Below, in pieces: positions 21,989-34,194 of a stretch of 64,000 nt of DNA. The notes under the pieces were generated by a model. It made no database searches. It worked only from the letters and a program-made list of their open reading frames with translations, and was not told where the DNA came from. The first letter of the stretch is position 1. Each line of letters opens with the position of its first letter. This stretch comes from Timema cristinae (lineage: Eukaryota > Arthropoda > Insecta > Phasmatodea > Timematidae), in assembly GCA_039000515.1 (NCBI GenBank), contig JBCFYV010000010.1, positions 124,001-188,000 of the forward strand, given 5' to 3'. Made by a program: the position numbers and the translations under genes.

Positions 21989-22385
21989 CTGCAGTGTAAC
22001 GAGTTTACAAGTTCAAGTTAATTCAAATGGGGCAACATTCACCAACACACCCCTCCCCCTGTTGAACTCCAGCACTAGAGCACGTGGACCGACCTCCGCT
22101 CTCTGACACACTACTCAACTGACTAAGTGGAGCTTTCGTTCAACTGACTGCTCGGGAATAAATCCACGCCCAGCCGGAAACAAAAGAATGAGGTTCCACG
22201 TGGCCGCGTAAAGTTGCGAGTTTCGCTACTAGAGCCTTATAGGTCATTCTACGAGCTACCAGTTCCTTCTTTTTTTTGTTGTGTTTGTGTTCTTTCTTCC
22301 TACCTCCTACCCTTGCCCCTTCTCTCTGTTAATACAACTATGGATATATTGGGACGTTTGTTTTCAATGGTCACTTATTGTACCG
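21989..22385. other. GC-richer interval upstream of the HARBI1-like pseudogene
   Basis: This interval has a clearly higher GC content than its surroundings, with several ACTGACT and CAACTGACT repeats (22123-22155). It could hold the promoter or first exon of the minus-strand HARBI1-like gene, but nothing definite was recognised. Confidence 0.35.
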
Positions 22386-23008
22386 TCCCCTCTGCGGGAC
22401 GGGGTTTAGAATAGTCCCGCAGTAACCCCTGCTTGTCGTAAGAGGCGACTAAAAGGGAGGCTTCTGTGCAGGACGTACCTCGTGCAGGACAAACCTATCC
22501 TACATCTCTCCATTCACATCATTTTCTTCTTCCTTAACTTTCCCCCTTTTTTTTCACTCTTCCCCCTTCTCTTTATCTATCCTTACCTTTTTCTTCCCAT
22601 CCCCCTGCCGTTCATCCTGCACGGAGGCCTTCGGCCTTTCCGTTGACGACCTTGGCTACTAACCCGGCTCTTCTCTGTTTATTATTGGATACCACCGCTT
22701 TGAGCTCCTGAGTGAAAGTGCGCCGGTTGTAATATCTTGGTAGAAGGGCCTTAGGGATGACAACCGGGTACCCTACCTTGAGAAAAGACCGGTTGCGTTC
22801 ATGAGGGTTCCGGACGTAAAATTAGCGCTTTCCTGCATACACTTGCTGCGGTGACCTCTCTTCCGGCGATGCTCCATATGATGGTTGTCATGTCTAGCGT
22901 CTTATGGAGCCTCTCGTCGGAAGAGTTAACAGGGCCCTATGTGGTAGAACCAACTGGGATCAACCTGGGTCTACGATCCGAGTACTTTTGCAGGTTGTCC
23001 TCCCACTC

Positions 23009-24555
23009 ATGACTGAGTACATTGTCACTGCTGACACCTTACTTTCCGCTGGCACCGTACTGCCAAGTTTTGCTGGCATCTTACTGCCCGGCCCCTCACA
23101 GTGCCGTATTAATGATAAGAGGCGGAAACGGGTAAGGCCGTCCAGCCCTGTTTTGATAAAAAGCCAGGAAGTGGTGAGGCCCCAGCCCCGCTTCCTGTTG
23201 ATGTCTCGAATAGATGAAAGTCAAGATCTGAAACGTGTGAGCCCATTTATCCTCGAAAGAGTGATAAATGGAGCAGCAAAATCTGACGTTTTAATAAGGA
23301 AACTGCGTGATGGCACCATTATGATACAGACTATGACTGATACACAATCCTCGAAAATTATGGCGATCTCCGAAATACCGTTGAGTAATACGGCAAATAT
23401 ACAGATGAAGGTGGAGCCCCACAAATTCCTCAATGTTTCAAGGGAGTGGTTACTTGCTATGACCTCGACTTCGTGAGCATTGAGGATATCTGTGAGGAGC
23501 TTTCCCCTCAGCACGTCACCGAGGTCTACCGTATCATTACCAAAAAGAACGGACAAGAGAAAAAGACGGATACATACATCCTCACCTTTGCGACTCCCAT
23601 CCTCCCAAAGGAGGTTCGAGCGGGCTTCCATGAGCTCAGAATCAGGCCATACGTTCCCAATCCTCGGTGCTGCTTTCAGTGCCAGGAATTTAGGCATACG
23701 AAGCTGAGATGCCGTGGAAGGCCAACCTGTGCAGATTGCGGACAGGAGGCTCACGATACACAGTGTGAGTCTCCTAAGTTCTGCGTCAACTGCAAGGGTC
23801 CGCATTCTTCTTGGTCTCGGACCTGTCCGAAATGGAAGGTGGAGAAAAAAGTCCTGGAGATCCAATGTGGAAAGAAGATCCCTTATGCCCAGGCCCGCAA
23901 GGAATATGTATCCAGTCAAGCTCCGGTATTTCAGACATCTTATAGTCAGATTGTAAGCCAGAACATAAATTGCCCCAACTGCCATTGCGCAGTTAATATT
24001 GCCAATACGCCTACACGACCTGTGCCACTCGTCTCTACTCGAGACACTAAAAGGCAACCAGCACCATCTATGGTGGTACCAAAAATAGTACAAGGGGCGA
24101 CACCACCGTTGAAGTCGCCTCCACCACCTTTACCCCCGAGGAGGCCTCCTCGGGGAACACCCCCGAGCCCTCCTAGGGGAACCCCTCCGAACCCTCCTCG
24201 TGGACCCCCTCCGAGTCCTCCTCGAGGAACCCCGCCGAGCCCCACTCGAGGAACACCCCCGAGTCCTCCTCGGGGTCCTAAACCATCTGCGACCGTTGTC
24301 GAGCCGCTCAACCCCGCCTCAGGAACTCCGGAGGTCGGGATGAGTAGTGGTACAGGTGAGGTCGCAAAGGCGAGTCCCACTGGTGCCTTGGGGAAGGACC
24401 AGCGAGGGACTGCCGGAAAAATAACCCTAAAAAAAGCGTCGAAGGCTTTAACAAAGCCTTCGCGTAAGGATCCCCCGTCCCAGTCTCTACAGGACAAACC
24501 AAAGCGTCTCCTGAAGCGGGAGGTCCAAGAGATTGGGAAAAGCAAGAGGAGCTAA
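23009..24555 (+). pseudogene. LINE ORF1 (gag-like), frameshifted
   Basis: The start is ATG 23009 (MTEYIVTADTLLSAGTVLPS). A one-base loss near 23436 ('tgtttcaagg' for 'tgtttgcaagg') moves the frame. Zinc knuckles CFQCQEFRHTKLRC, CADCGQEAHDTQC and CVNCKGPHSSWSRTC follow. It has the longest proline-rich array of all copies (24140-24290), with five or six PPSPPRGT-type units. A three-base loss and a shift near 24530 end the protein early at 24553-24555, before the family C-terminus. It would be an RNA-binding protein if intact. Confidence 0.9.
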
Positions 24556-24638
24556 AGAAGTCCTCAATAAATTTTTATTTTTAAAGGATAGTGTTATGGA
24601 TTGTGAGGATATTTAATTAAATTATATATTAATAAATA

Positions 24639-27600
24639 ATGTCGCTACTACAATGGAATTGTAGGGGTTTTCTATGCTCGTGCAGAGGAAATTAAACTAC
24701 TAATTTCTTCCTTGCATCCTCTCATCTTGTGTTTGCAGGAAACCCACTTCCGCCCAACTGACAACCCGATGCTTCGTGGGTACGATGTATATCGTACCGA
24801 CAAGCCACTCTTTGATCGGGCTAGCGGAGGTGTAGCTATATTTGCACGTAGCAACATATATCATAAGTTTATAAATATTGTCTCTGATCTCCAAGTGATT
24901 GATGTCAGAGCCTCTCTTCCTATGGAGGTAACCGTATGCTGTATCTACCTCCCACCAGGTGAACGGGTTTCCAAGAGGACTCTAGAGGCCCTCTTTATAC
25001 AACTTCCCGCCCCCTATATCATCTTGGGGGACTTTAACGCGCATAACCTGGTGTGGGGGTCTAATTTTACAGACACCCGCGGGGGAATGGTAGAGGATAT
25101 TCTTGTCTCGGGAAACCTGGTGTTAATGAACACCGGGACCCAGACACACTTCTCCACCTTTAATGGTGTATCCTCTGCCATCGATCTAGCCCTATGTAGC
25201 CCCGAGATTGCTGCTCACTTCCTTTGGGAGGTTCACTCGGACCTATGTGGCAGCGATCACTTTCCCATTCTGCTTTCACAAATTAAAGATCCTCCCAGTA
25301 CAGCAAGGTTCCCCCAATGGGTTCTTAAACGTGCTAACTGGGATAAATTCCGCGAGCTCGCCGTATTCGACGAACCCCATTCTCCTGACGTCGATGTTAA
25401 GGCTGGGCAATTTACTTCGACGGTCATAGCGGCCGCGAGGGCATCCATCCCTAAATCCTCGCCAAACCCGCGCCACCGTCCTGTTCCCTGGTAGAACGAG
25501 GAGTGCCGGCTGGCTATTTCTAACCGTCGAAGGCCCTTACGTCTCTTTCATCCTCGTCCTTCTTCGGAGAATCTGGAGTCATTCCGGATTCTACGTGCTA
25601 GAGCTCGCCTTATCATTCGAGAAAGCAGAAGAGAGTCTTGGAGACAGTTTATTTCTACCCTTACTATTTCCACTCCCACAACCAAGGTTTGGGATCACAT
25701 TCGTAAAGTACGTAGTAGCAAAAATACCATTTATAATATACCCGCACTCATGTCTAACGGTTCACTTGTCTCCTCCCCTATGGAGGTCTCCAATGTATTG
25801 GGCTCGATGTTCGCCGCTATTTCTAGCACTGCGAGCTACTCTAACGAGTTCGCGGTGCATAAGCGCAGCATCGAGCGCCTTACTATTGATTTTGGACAAA
25901 GTCGGGGGGAGGATTATAACTCCCCCTTTACTAAAGAGGAACTTACTTATGCCCTGTCCCAGGCGGGCAATACATTTTCAGGGCCTGATGATATCCATTA
26001 TGAAATGTTGCGCCAACTGTCCCCTGCTGGACGGGCGTTCCTCTTAGACCTCTACAATTGTGTTTGGGAATCTCGTCAATTCCCAACACTGTGGAGGCAA
26101 TCAACCGTTATCCCAATATATAAAAGTGGCAAGGATAAATTAGAGCCAACTAGTTATAGACCGATAGCCTTAACTAGCTGTGTATGCAAAATATTAGAAA
26201 AAATGATAAATAAACAACTTATATGGTATTTAGAATCCCGCAATCTGCTATCCAATATTCAATGTGGTTTTCGCCGTAACCGATCCACGGTTGATCATCT
26301 CGTCCGTCTTGAGACTGCTGTTCGTGATGCCTTTCTCCATAAACAGCATCTTTTGGCTGTTCTCTTTGATTTGGAGAAGGCGTACGATACTACATGGCGT
26401 TACGGCATCTTAAAAAACCTTTTTAATTGGGGGTTCAGGGGGAGCCTCCCTATTTTTATATCTAATTTTATGTCTGATAGACACTTCCGGGTAAGGTTAA
26501 ACAACACCTCATCCGATGATTTTATTCAAGAAAATGGGGTGCCTCAGGGTAGTATTTTAAGCTGTACGTTGTTCGCTATTGCGATAAATAGCATCGTAGA
26601 CAACGTGCGCTTACCTGTTCGTTCATGCCTTTTTGTGGATGACTACGCAATTTATTGCAGTTCATCAAGTCTCCACAGGGCTGAACGACAGATACAACTC
26701 GCTGTAAACAATCTATGGTTGTGGGCATCTCGCAATGGCTTTCGCTTCTCTGCGGCCAAGACGACTGTCGTCCACTTCCATAGATTACGCGGAATACAGC
26801 CAGCCCCCAATATTTTAATGAACAACGTTGTTTTACCTGTCTCCGAGACCGTAAGGTTCCTGGGACTTTTATTTGATTTTAAATTAACTTGGATCCCCAA
26901 CATCAAAGACTTGAAAGCGAGGTCTATAAAAGCACTAAACCTGCTCAAAGTGGTTAGCGGTCGGTCCTGGGGTGCGGATAGGGAAACCTTGATGCGCCTC
27001 TATAGAGCCTTGGTGAGATCAAAACTTGATTACGGCAGTTTTGTTTATGGTTCCGCTAGACCCTCGGCGTTAAAGATGCTCGATAGCGTCCACCATGCTG
27101 GCATTCGACTGGCTACTGGTGCTTTTCGTACCAGTCCAGTCGTCAGCATCTGTGCCGACGCCGGTGAGCCCCCTCTTTCTTACCGGCGGTCTTACCTCCT
27201 GTCATCTTACGTGTTCAAACTGCACTGCATGCCAGATCATGTTGCCTACCGCCCTGTTTTTCATCCCCTAACCGTGTCTTGTATGAAACCAAATGGCGTA
27301 GTACAAGGCCGGTTGGGATCCGGATGCTATCGGTTTTCGACACGTGTGGGATAGTGCTGCCAAAGGCTATCCCCATATCACCAGGTCGAGTTTCTCCCTG
27401 GAAAATACGCTCTCCGAAATGCCATTTTGATCTTGCCAAGTTCCCTAAAGCGACCACCCCAAACTTTGTATATGAGAGGACCTTTAATGAGCTCTTCTCC
27501 ACTCGCTTTCACGGATTTGAGCGAATCTACACTGATGGCTCTAAATCTGGAGCCTCCGTGGGATGTGCTTTTGTTGTGGAAGGATCCAATTTTAAATTTG

Positions 27601-28329
27601 GTTTACCTAAAGAAACCAGTGTTTTTACGGCTGAATTGTATGCCATTTTTAAATCATTGTGTTTTATATATCGAAATAGTCACCGTTCTGTTCTCATCTG
27701 CACGGATTCCATGAGTGCTCTGTTTGCTTTGTCCGCACTTTATTCTTGGAATCCCCTCGTTCAGATGATACATGAACAAATATTAAAAATTGATTCATTA
27801 AGCACCCGGCTCGCCTTTTGCTGGATTCCTGGTCACGCTGGTCTTCCAGGGAATGAACTGGCGGACCAGGCAGCCAAGGAGGCAGCGAGCTTGCCTCCGG
27901 AGGCTAGTCTGGGTGTCATGTTTTTAGATCTTAAGGGTTATGTTCGGCGTGGAGTCTTACGCACCTGGCACGAGCACTGGGTCTCGACCCCTGCTCAGAA
28001 CAAGCTGCGGTCCATCAGGGACGGTGTGTTGCGATGGCCCTCTTCTATACGAAAGTCTAGAAGAGAGGAGGTCATCGTGACGAGACTCCGCGTCGGGCAT
28101 ACTTCATTGACCCATAGTTTTTTACTAAGAGGGGATCCACCTCCAGTGTGTGAGTTTTGTGATACTCCCCTTAGTGTGCATCACATTTTGGTGGAGTGTC
28201 GCAAACTAGCCCCTATCCGTCTGGCTCTTGATTTTAAAGGTGACACGTTTTTTATTACGCGATAGTGCGGATGGAGTTATTTGTTTACTCCGTTTTATAC
28301 GCCAGGCGGATCTTTTTAATGCCATTTGA
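24639..28329 (+). pseudogene. LINE ORF2 (EN-RT-RNase H), disabled
   Basis: The start is ATG 24639. An extra T near 24668 shifts frame within 12 codons. A Trp codon has become TAG at 25492-25494. A lost C near 27267 shifts frame in the thumb, and a small deletion near 28241 truncates the C-terminus. Endonuclease (GDFNAHNLVWGS, SDHFPILL), RT (LFDLEKAYDTTW, GVPQGSILSCTLF, LFVDDYAIYC), RNase H (IYTDGSKSGAS, CTDSMSALFAL, WIPGHAGLPGNELAD) and zinc motif (CEFCDTPLSVHHILVEC) are all recognisable. The frame ends at TGA 28327-28329. Confidence 0.9.
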
Positions 28330-28702
28330 GTCACTTTTATAAAGTGGCTCTTTTGGATATTATTTCATATTGAGATCTTTTTAACGGTTTTATTACAATT
28401 TAACATGTTGTTTTGTCTTTTTAACGTATTATCATTTTAACATGTGTCATTTTAACGTGTTATATTTTAATATGTTTGTTTTGTCTTTTTATTGGAGTGA
28501 TACACTTGTGGTTTTTTTTAGCAGGTGTATCACTTAATTTATACCAAGAGTCCATTTGACCACTCCTATGGAGTGTCTCAGATGGTGAATGTTTTATCTC
28601 TTTCCCCTATGTGGATTTTATTATGTTTTTAATATATTTCAAGGCCCTAATGACCTAGATGTGTCGATGGGCCTTTAAACCACAATAATAATAATAATAA
28701 TA

Positions 28703-29803
28703 TTTCAGTGAAAGATATTTTAGGTAGCCTAAATCATTTTATTGATGTGTGTAAGGTTAGGTTGGGATATAGTTTCTAATCATATTATATTTGAATCTCA
28801 ATATTATTGTAGTGTGTAGCTATATTAATAATACGATAAGGTACGATAAATAATACTCCCATCACATTATGGGCTTACTCTTTCAATTAAGATAACAAGT
28901 CAATATAAATTGAAAACCATCATTATACTCACAAAGGAATGGCAAATCGAATGATACTATATTCATATTTATCTGAAATTTGACTTTTTCTACTTTAAGA
29001 GAACTCGCCAAAAACTAAGTTCAAACATTAACATTGCTAGAAGACATTCGAGGGTGGTTTGTGTCACAATTAATTATTCATGATTTCACATACATCAACA
29101 TTAAAAAAATTATTATAATCAATTTAAATGTGTTTGTGCATCAAGGTTAGATTAGGTTGGGCAAGAACCATAATAATACATTTCAATTAAGTTTGTCTGG
29201 GAAAGAAAATTATTATGTAGGTCTAATCAATAAATCACTTTTATCAAGTTGTAGACGACAACAGTTATGACAATTACGTAGTTCGAACCATGATGCCTTA
29301 CTAAATTATGATGTATTCTTTTTGGATACTAACCAATTTTTCAATAAAAAAAATCCTTCTGCAGTGCATTAAACATACTTATCTGAGTTTAATGGTAGTA
29401 TTAATTTTTATATTTTCTGTCTTTTTAATTAAAAAATAACCTAAATGGCAGAAATCTTAGTTTACATCTCCATAAGATTTTTTACTATAAGATGACAAAG
29501 AAAAAATGTCAGTTATCTTATGATTGTGCTGGATCCTTGATCTAGCCAATGCCATTACTTTTATTTATAAGGGTTTTTTTTCGGGTGTGTGGTGTAGGCC
29601 TAAACGGGGTTTCCAAATATTGCAGAAAAGGACTAGGCCTATTTAATATAAACCGTAGTTTATTTAAGTGTTATGAATTTTAATATCATTAACAACAAAA
29701 TAATTATATAATCTGTAAAATGATATAAATTAAATATTTCTCTTTTATCATTTTCTTTTTGTACTTTAAATTAATTTCTAAATATGAATATTATATAGTT
29801 TAC
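28703..29803. other. AT-rich interval with AGGTTAGGTT-type motifs
   Basis: This AT-rich DNA contains 'taaggttaggttggga' (28751-28766) and 'aaggttagattaggttggg' (29148-29166). These are dispersed motifs common in insect genomes, not a telomere array. Downstream exons of the THAP gene could lie here on the minus strand, but none was recognised. A 'gggttttttttcgggtgt' string at 29571 recurs at 52815. Confidence 0.45.
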
Positions 29804-30068
29804 CTGGCAAATGCAAAGATGGGAAGGAATTCGCATTCAGACGTTTAGTTCCTGGACTAAAACAGTCATTTTGAAAATGCTCATTGCATATTGTAAAATT
29901 CGCACAAATTTTTTTTTTATCATCCAAAGCGTCAAATTTTGGATTTGAAATGAGTCTCTTCCAAATGGCCCATCTTTTTTCATCCTTTATTGGCAATCGA
30001 TGTCTCATCGATGTTCTATTTTCACATCCCTGCACACAACACGTATTATTATAATACACCATGATCAA
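29804..30068 (-). CDS. THAP zinc-finger exon (first exon of a THAP or P-type gene)
   Basis: The minus-strand frame opens at 30068 (an ATG two codons later at 30062 is also possible). It encodes a THAP domain of about 80 residues: CCVQGCENRT, an RLPIKDEKRWAIWKRLI segment with the conserved Trp, ICNEHFQNDCF (the C-x2-H pair) and SFPSLHLP, matching the AVPTLF position. The C2CH zinc ligands are present in order. The exon ends in a donor GTAAAC just after LPG (29804/29803), so it is the first exon of a spliced gene. THAP domains bind DNA in host regulators and P-element transposases. No further exon was found nearby, so host gene or transposon cannot be decided. Confidence 0.7.
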
Positions 30069-30079
30069 TCATACAGTAA

Positions 30080-31056
30080 GACTTTGAAAAAATGCAGATT
30101 GATAACTAGATAATCTCAAATTAAATGGCACTAACCAAAAAATAACAAAATAGCGCCATTACACACAATACTAGAGACAAAATCGAATCGATTAAACTCG
30201 ACAGTAACGCTTGCCGTGTTTATAATAAGAACTAAAATAATGTTTAAAGTATCCCTATAAGAGATATCCGACCGTGGATGAGCTGAGAAAAGAAAAAAAA
30301 AAGAAAAAGATGACGGCAGGCCCCCGTATCCCGCTCTGCCGTGTGTGAGAGCCGACTCTACTACTGCTCTCTCCACATGTGCAACTAAGCTACACTAGGG
30401 TGGGGTACTACGCGTGCGTCAGGCCAAGGCCTATGCACTTTAAAATGCGGGAAAGTAAGAAAAGTAATACGACTCTATTAGAGTAGGGTAGGGCAGGCCT
30501 GGCAGACAAAGGGAAAGCCACCAGGACCACCCCACTGAGTGGAAGTAAGAGCAGGGAAAAACCCCTTGGACTAAGTCAAGGGTAAAAACCTGCGATAGTA
30601 TCGTGCAGGGTGCATGCGTAAGTTAGTGTTAATATGGTTTGACGCATATTCCCACTAGCATAGGATAATACTGGAAATGTCAAGGATCTAATAGTACTAC
30701 TGGGTCTCATGTCCCCTAACAGAAACAAGATAATTTAGGTTGGCGGGTAACTTGGGTCGCCTAGTGGAAGAGCTACGAGTAGCCCCCCCAGTAGGCGCCT
30801 AATTTACTTGGGTGTCTTTATAATTGTACATTCACTTGAATGTATAGTTACTAGATATAAAATTTTGAGAGAGAAAATAAATATCTGAGTCTCTAGGTGA
30901 TTGATGCTGGTGAATATGATTAATGATAATGAAGATGAAGATGAAGTTGAATATGTAGTCGGATTTGTTGGCGGTTCCTGGGTCCATATTCCTCTGGCTT
31001 CTATAGCTACCTGAAATAAGAAAAGGAAAGCACGGACACGGAGCGTCTGCGCATTT
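30080..31056. other. Unidentified interval with a GC-richer block
   Basis: From about 30270 to 30810 the sequence is GC-richer than its flanks, with many short G- and C-runs such as 'gggtggggtactacgcgtgc' and 'agccccccagtaggcgcc'. No coding frame, splice signals or repeats tie it to a family. It could be the 5' region of an unidentified retroelement. 30810-31056 is AT-rich and contains 'gatgaagatgaag' repeats. Confidence 0.35.
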
Positions 31057-31400
31057 TTAGTTTTGGTTAGCAACTCTACACTTTAAAAAAGAGCGAGCTG
31101 TAAATATTTTGTACGGTGTAACATGTGTTAATGTAATGTCAGTGCAGTGTTTGGCGGTCCGACCAGTCCCGTACCCGCCTCCGGGCTTGACCAAATTTGG
31201 AAGCCATGCCTTACATAACGTCCAGCAAGAACACCCGGAGGAACTCCGGCCCCGCCGACCAGGCAAACCCGACCTGCTCGTTGTTGAAGACAACCGCCAC
31301 ACCCTTAATGGCACGTCACTGCACGCTACTCGTGTAGACCTAGGTCCTCTTTAAGATTCATCCCTGGCCTAGCATGCGAGCTTTCAGTGACAGTGGGTGC
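31057..31400. other. GC-rich unrecognised segment with overlapping open frames
   Basis: Open frames on both strands (81 codons plus, 31109-31354; 85 codons minus, 31314-31057) cover a segment much richer in GC than its surroundings. Neither product was recognised. The plus product contains VRPVPYPPPGLTKFGSHA. GC content alone could keep both frames open. It may be a CpG-rich exon, promoter or retroelement leader. Confidence 0.3.
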
Positions 31401-31497
31401 CACCGGGCATCATTTTTATGTTGTTGTGTTGTAGGGAGTGTAGGCATGTTTGGGTGGTGGAGCCCAATATATTTTATTGAATATTAAATTGATTTAT

Positions 31498-31803
31498 CTA
31501 TGGTGGTCTTAGATCATGTAGGATTATCTTAGGCTGCTTATATTTCCAATAGTTAATTTCATCGTACTGTCCCAGTGCATTTATTAGGGGGTTGTTTATG
31601 GTTAAAGTTTTATCATAAAACTTTTTAGTTTGTTTATAGATGAAGTCATCCAGTGAATCTAGTTTAAGGTCCATATGCAATTTATCATTTCTTACAAATC
31701 TATGAGCTTTGCAGGCTAGCCTGACTGCTTTATTTTGAATAAGTTGTAGTTTATTTTTATGTGTTTTAGCTGCATATCCCCAAACTTGTGAGGCATAGTT
31801 GGG
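31498..31803 (-). pseudogene. Jockey-type LINE ORF2 C-terminus, 5'-truncated
   Basis: On the minus strand the frame reads NYASQVWGYAAKTHKNKLQL, IQNKAVRLACKAHRFVRND, LHMDLKLDSLDDFIYKQTKK, then a stop at 31498-31500. The pattern 'YA...WG.A....LQ..QNK..R' followed by a short helical tail is the end of Jockey-clade ORF2, downstream of the RT thumb. It lacks RNase H and differs from the TAA-LINE. It is cut off sharply at about 31803. A short 3' UTR continues to about 31440. Confidence 0.75.
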
Positions 31804-34194
31804 AGCCAGCCGCTTTTATTCTCCTCGACCGTCCGTCAGACTGGGGTGGAGGGGTCGCTGGCGCTGCGCGCGCATCCCCTTCTCCTAACGCAGTGTTGGA
31901 CGGCAGGGGTAGCGTGTGCAAGAGCGTCCTAACTTTGGGGATTCATATAAAAAAAAAATAACTTTACAAAAGTGGCAAGGGTCTGACTTTAACTATAAAT
32001 ATGTAGCCGTCTCTTTTTGCATTTCAAGAAGTTAACTTTGATTTATATTATGGCTTTCGCGCTTGAATATTATGATTTCTGAGTTAATAATCTGTTGCGG
32101 AAATAGTTTTAATAACAGCTGTTTATTACGGCTAATCTTGTTGTTTTGGGATTACATAAACAAAAATGACCTTTGATCCTTCCGATCATGTTGGAGTTTG
32201 TCGTTATAGTTTTGGCCAGAGGGTTAGGTCTTAACGCACTAGCGTGCCACTTAAATTATTTTTAGATATGGACCAGGAGTTGGCCACGATTAAAGTGGTA
32301 TGATGTTAGTGTTGAAAGAAAGGAATAGCCTTGATTACTATAACTCATTTTACATATGCAATTTATTGACGAGTCATTCGTTAGACATTTGAATTGGATA
32401 TAACACTTATGTATTTCTTATAGAATTCCTTTTATCATGTTGCATATTACGGGCAAAATCCCTAGTTTTATTATTGTATTATTTCTATGTTGTCATTTGA
32501 TATTGTCATTTGCCCTTGAGTTTAATAATTTCTAAATTAATTATAATTTTCGTAAATTGGAGAGTTATTCATATATTGTTTATATTTAAAATATATATTG
32601 CGTAGAAATCGCAGTCTTAATACATCTTGTGTTATTATAAATTTATATTTTTATTTGTTACAAATAAACTAGCCGATAGGCCAATATTATTACTATTCGT
32701 GGTTTTGCTTAATGTCAGGGTTTTATTTAACATAAACACTTGTTCCCTGATGTTTTCAAATGGGTAGGTGCTGACACCTGGGTTTGGTTAGGTAGAGTAG
32801 TGGTCATTAAAGATCCCTGATGATTAACTCGTGTATTTCCATTTGTACGACACTTTCGCTGTGGTGGTGGTATTCTGGGGAGTTCCTGGTTAGATAGGCA
32901 AAGGACGCTACCATCATGAGGGAGGGTTGAGTATTTTGTTAAATTGACCTCAAATTTTTATACTCGCAATTGATTTGATCTAGGATCCTAGATTATGGAT
33001 GTTGTGACTACATCCTAAAAGTCGTAAATTCACTGGTCAGCAAATTTAAAACAATTTTTTGTTTCTTTAATAAATACGTTTGAATGTATTTATTTGCATC
33101 TAGCAAACTAAAACATCGCCATTAAAAATACTTAGCTCTAGTTTTGAAACTAAGAACCGCCTTCATTTATAACGAAACAGGCTTGTGAGTGTTATTGGGA
33201 TATATAACTCTTTGATAAAATACCATAATTTGTAAGTTTTATTGGGATAAATAACTAATTAAAAAAACATGGTTTGAAATTTATTTAGAAGAATATTTAA
33301 AATAAATTAAACCATGTACCAAAAATAAAATTTTACAATAAATTTTGAATTTGTATAACCTTTTTAGATATTGACTATTGAATAATTTAAGGTCTGAAGG
33401 GATCTCCCCTTGACTCGCTTCCGCTTCGCCTAACGTTTGTACTCTGTGGCAGAGAAATCCCTTGTGACAGTCCAACCATAGTCTGCTAACTTAGCACAGC
33501 TCCACTTGACTTGCTATATCCTACCTACCACCCTACAATTGTCAGGAAGAACCCCGAGCTAGGAATTAAGAAAGTTCATTTTCATTGACATGTTAGAGCC
33601 TCATTTGAAGTAGCTCTGTTGAAGTTTATTTCCAGTTTTTTTTATGGTTACTATTGTTCCCCAGAATATTTTTCACTGCAAGCTTGAAATAATCCCAGGC
33701 CTCCTTTTCATCTTCCACGTTTGGCCTCTCGTTACCGTTTACAAAACTTGAATTCCTTCAAGAGATGTAATTTGTTGTCTTTTGACAAATGGGCCAGTTC
33801 ATTTTGTATAATAAATGTCCGTGGGACCATTTTCATTAGTTAACTGTAATTACAGATATTATTTTCTCCACTGACAAACATCACACGTGCTGCACGTGTC
33901 GGTCCGTGAATACCCAAACGATATGTTGAAGTTATTGTTAGAAAAAAAAAAGACCTGTAACTATATTTAAGAATAAGCTAATATATCTTCGCTTTCACCT
34001 CATTAGTAAGGGGAAAGTGAGTATACTGTGGCACACATTAATCAAGATTTTAATGGTTCCTGAGATGACACGATAGGTATGTTGATGTGACATGGGGATG
34101 GGGAGGTGGGGGGATGACTGAGAGAAGTAATGGGAGGTTGTGGAGGAGAGGGGATGGGTGGTTGGAGCACCTGGCTGCCTGAGAGGGAGACTTG
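31804..34194. other. Intergenic, no gene recognised
   Basis: A GC-rich stretch at 31810-31945 ('cgctggcgctgcgcgcgc') is followed by AT-rich sequence to about 34080 and a G-rich purine tract (34095-34190). No open frame above background, RNA gene or transposon signature was recognised. Confidence 0.45.

Larger units (their letters stand above)
22386..28702 (+). mobile_element. TAA-LINE copy 5, full length
   Basis: A complete LINE with the 5' hairpin (CTGCGGGAC ... GTCCCGCAG at about 22392-22422), 5' UTR, ORF1, ORF2 and 3' UTR, and a (taa)n tail ending at about 28702. No convincing target duplication was found between 'cttattgtaccgt' on the left and 'tatttcagtgaaag' on the right. It may have been lost, or the target may have been deleted on insertion. 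The 3' UTR resembles copy 1 more than copy 3. Confidence 0.92.

Noticed and set aside
23946..24545. Glycine-rich 199-codon minus-strand protein
   Set aside because: It is the complement of the proline-rich repeat of LINE ORF1; the codon repeat keeps the opposite strand open.
22386..28702. Target duplication for LINE copy 5
   Set aside because: Left flank 'cttattgtaccgt' and right flank 'tatttcagtgaaag' share no run longer than chance.
28750..29170. Telomeric TTAGG array
   Set aside because: Only isolated AGGTTAGGTT-type motifs occur, not a run of pentamers.
31109..31354. Host gene with a VRPVPYPPPG product
   Set aside because: No family match, splice structure or codon pattern supports it; open frames occur on both strands because of GC content. 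Left as an unidentified block.
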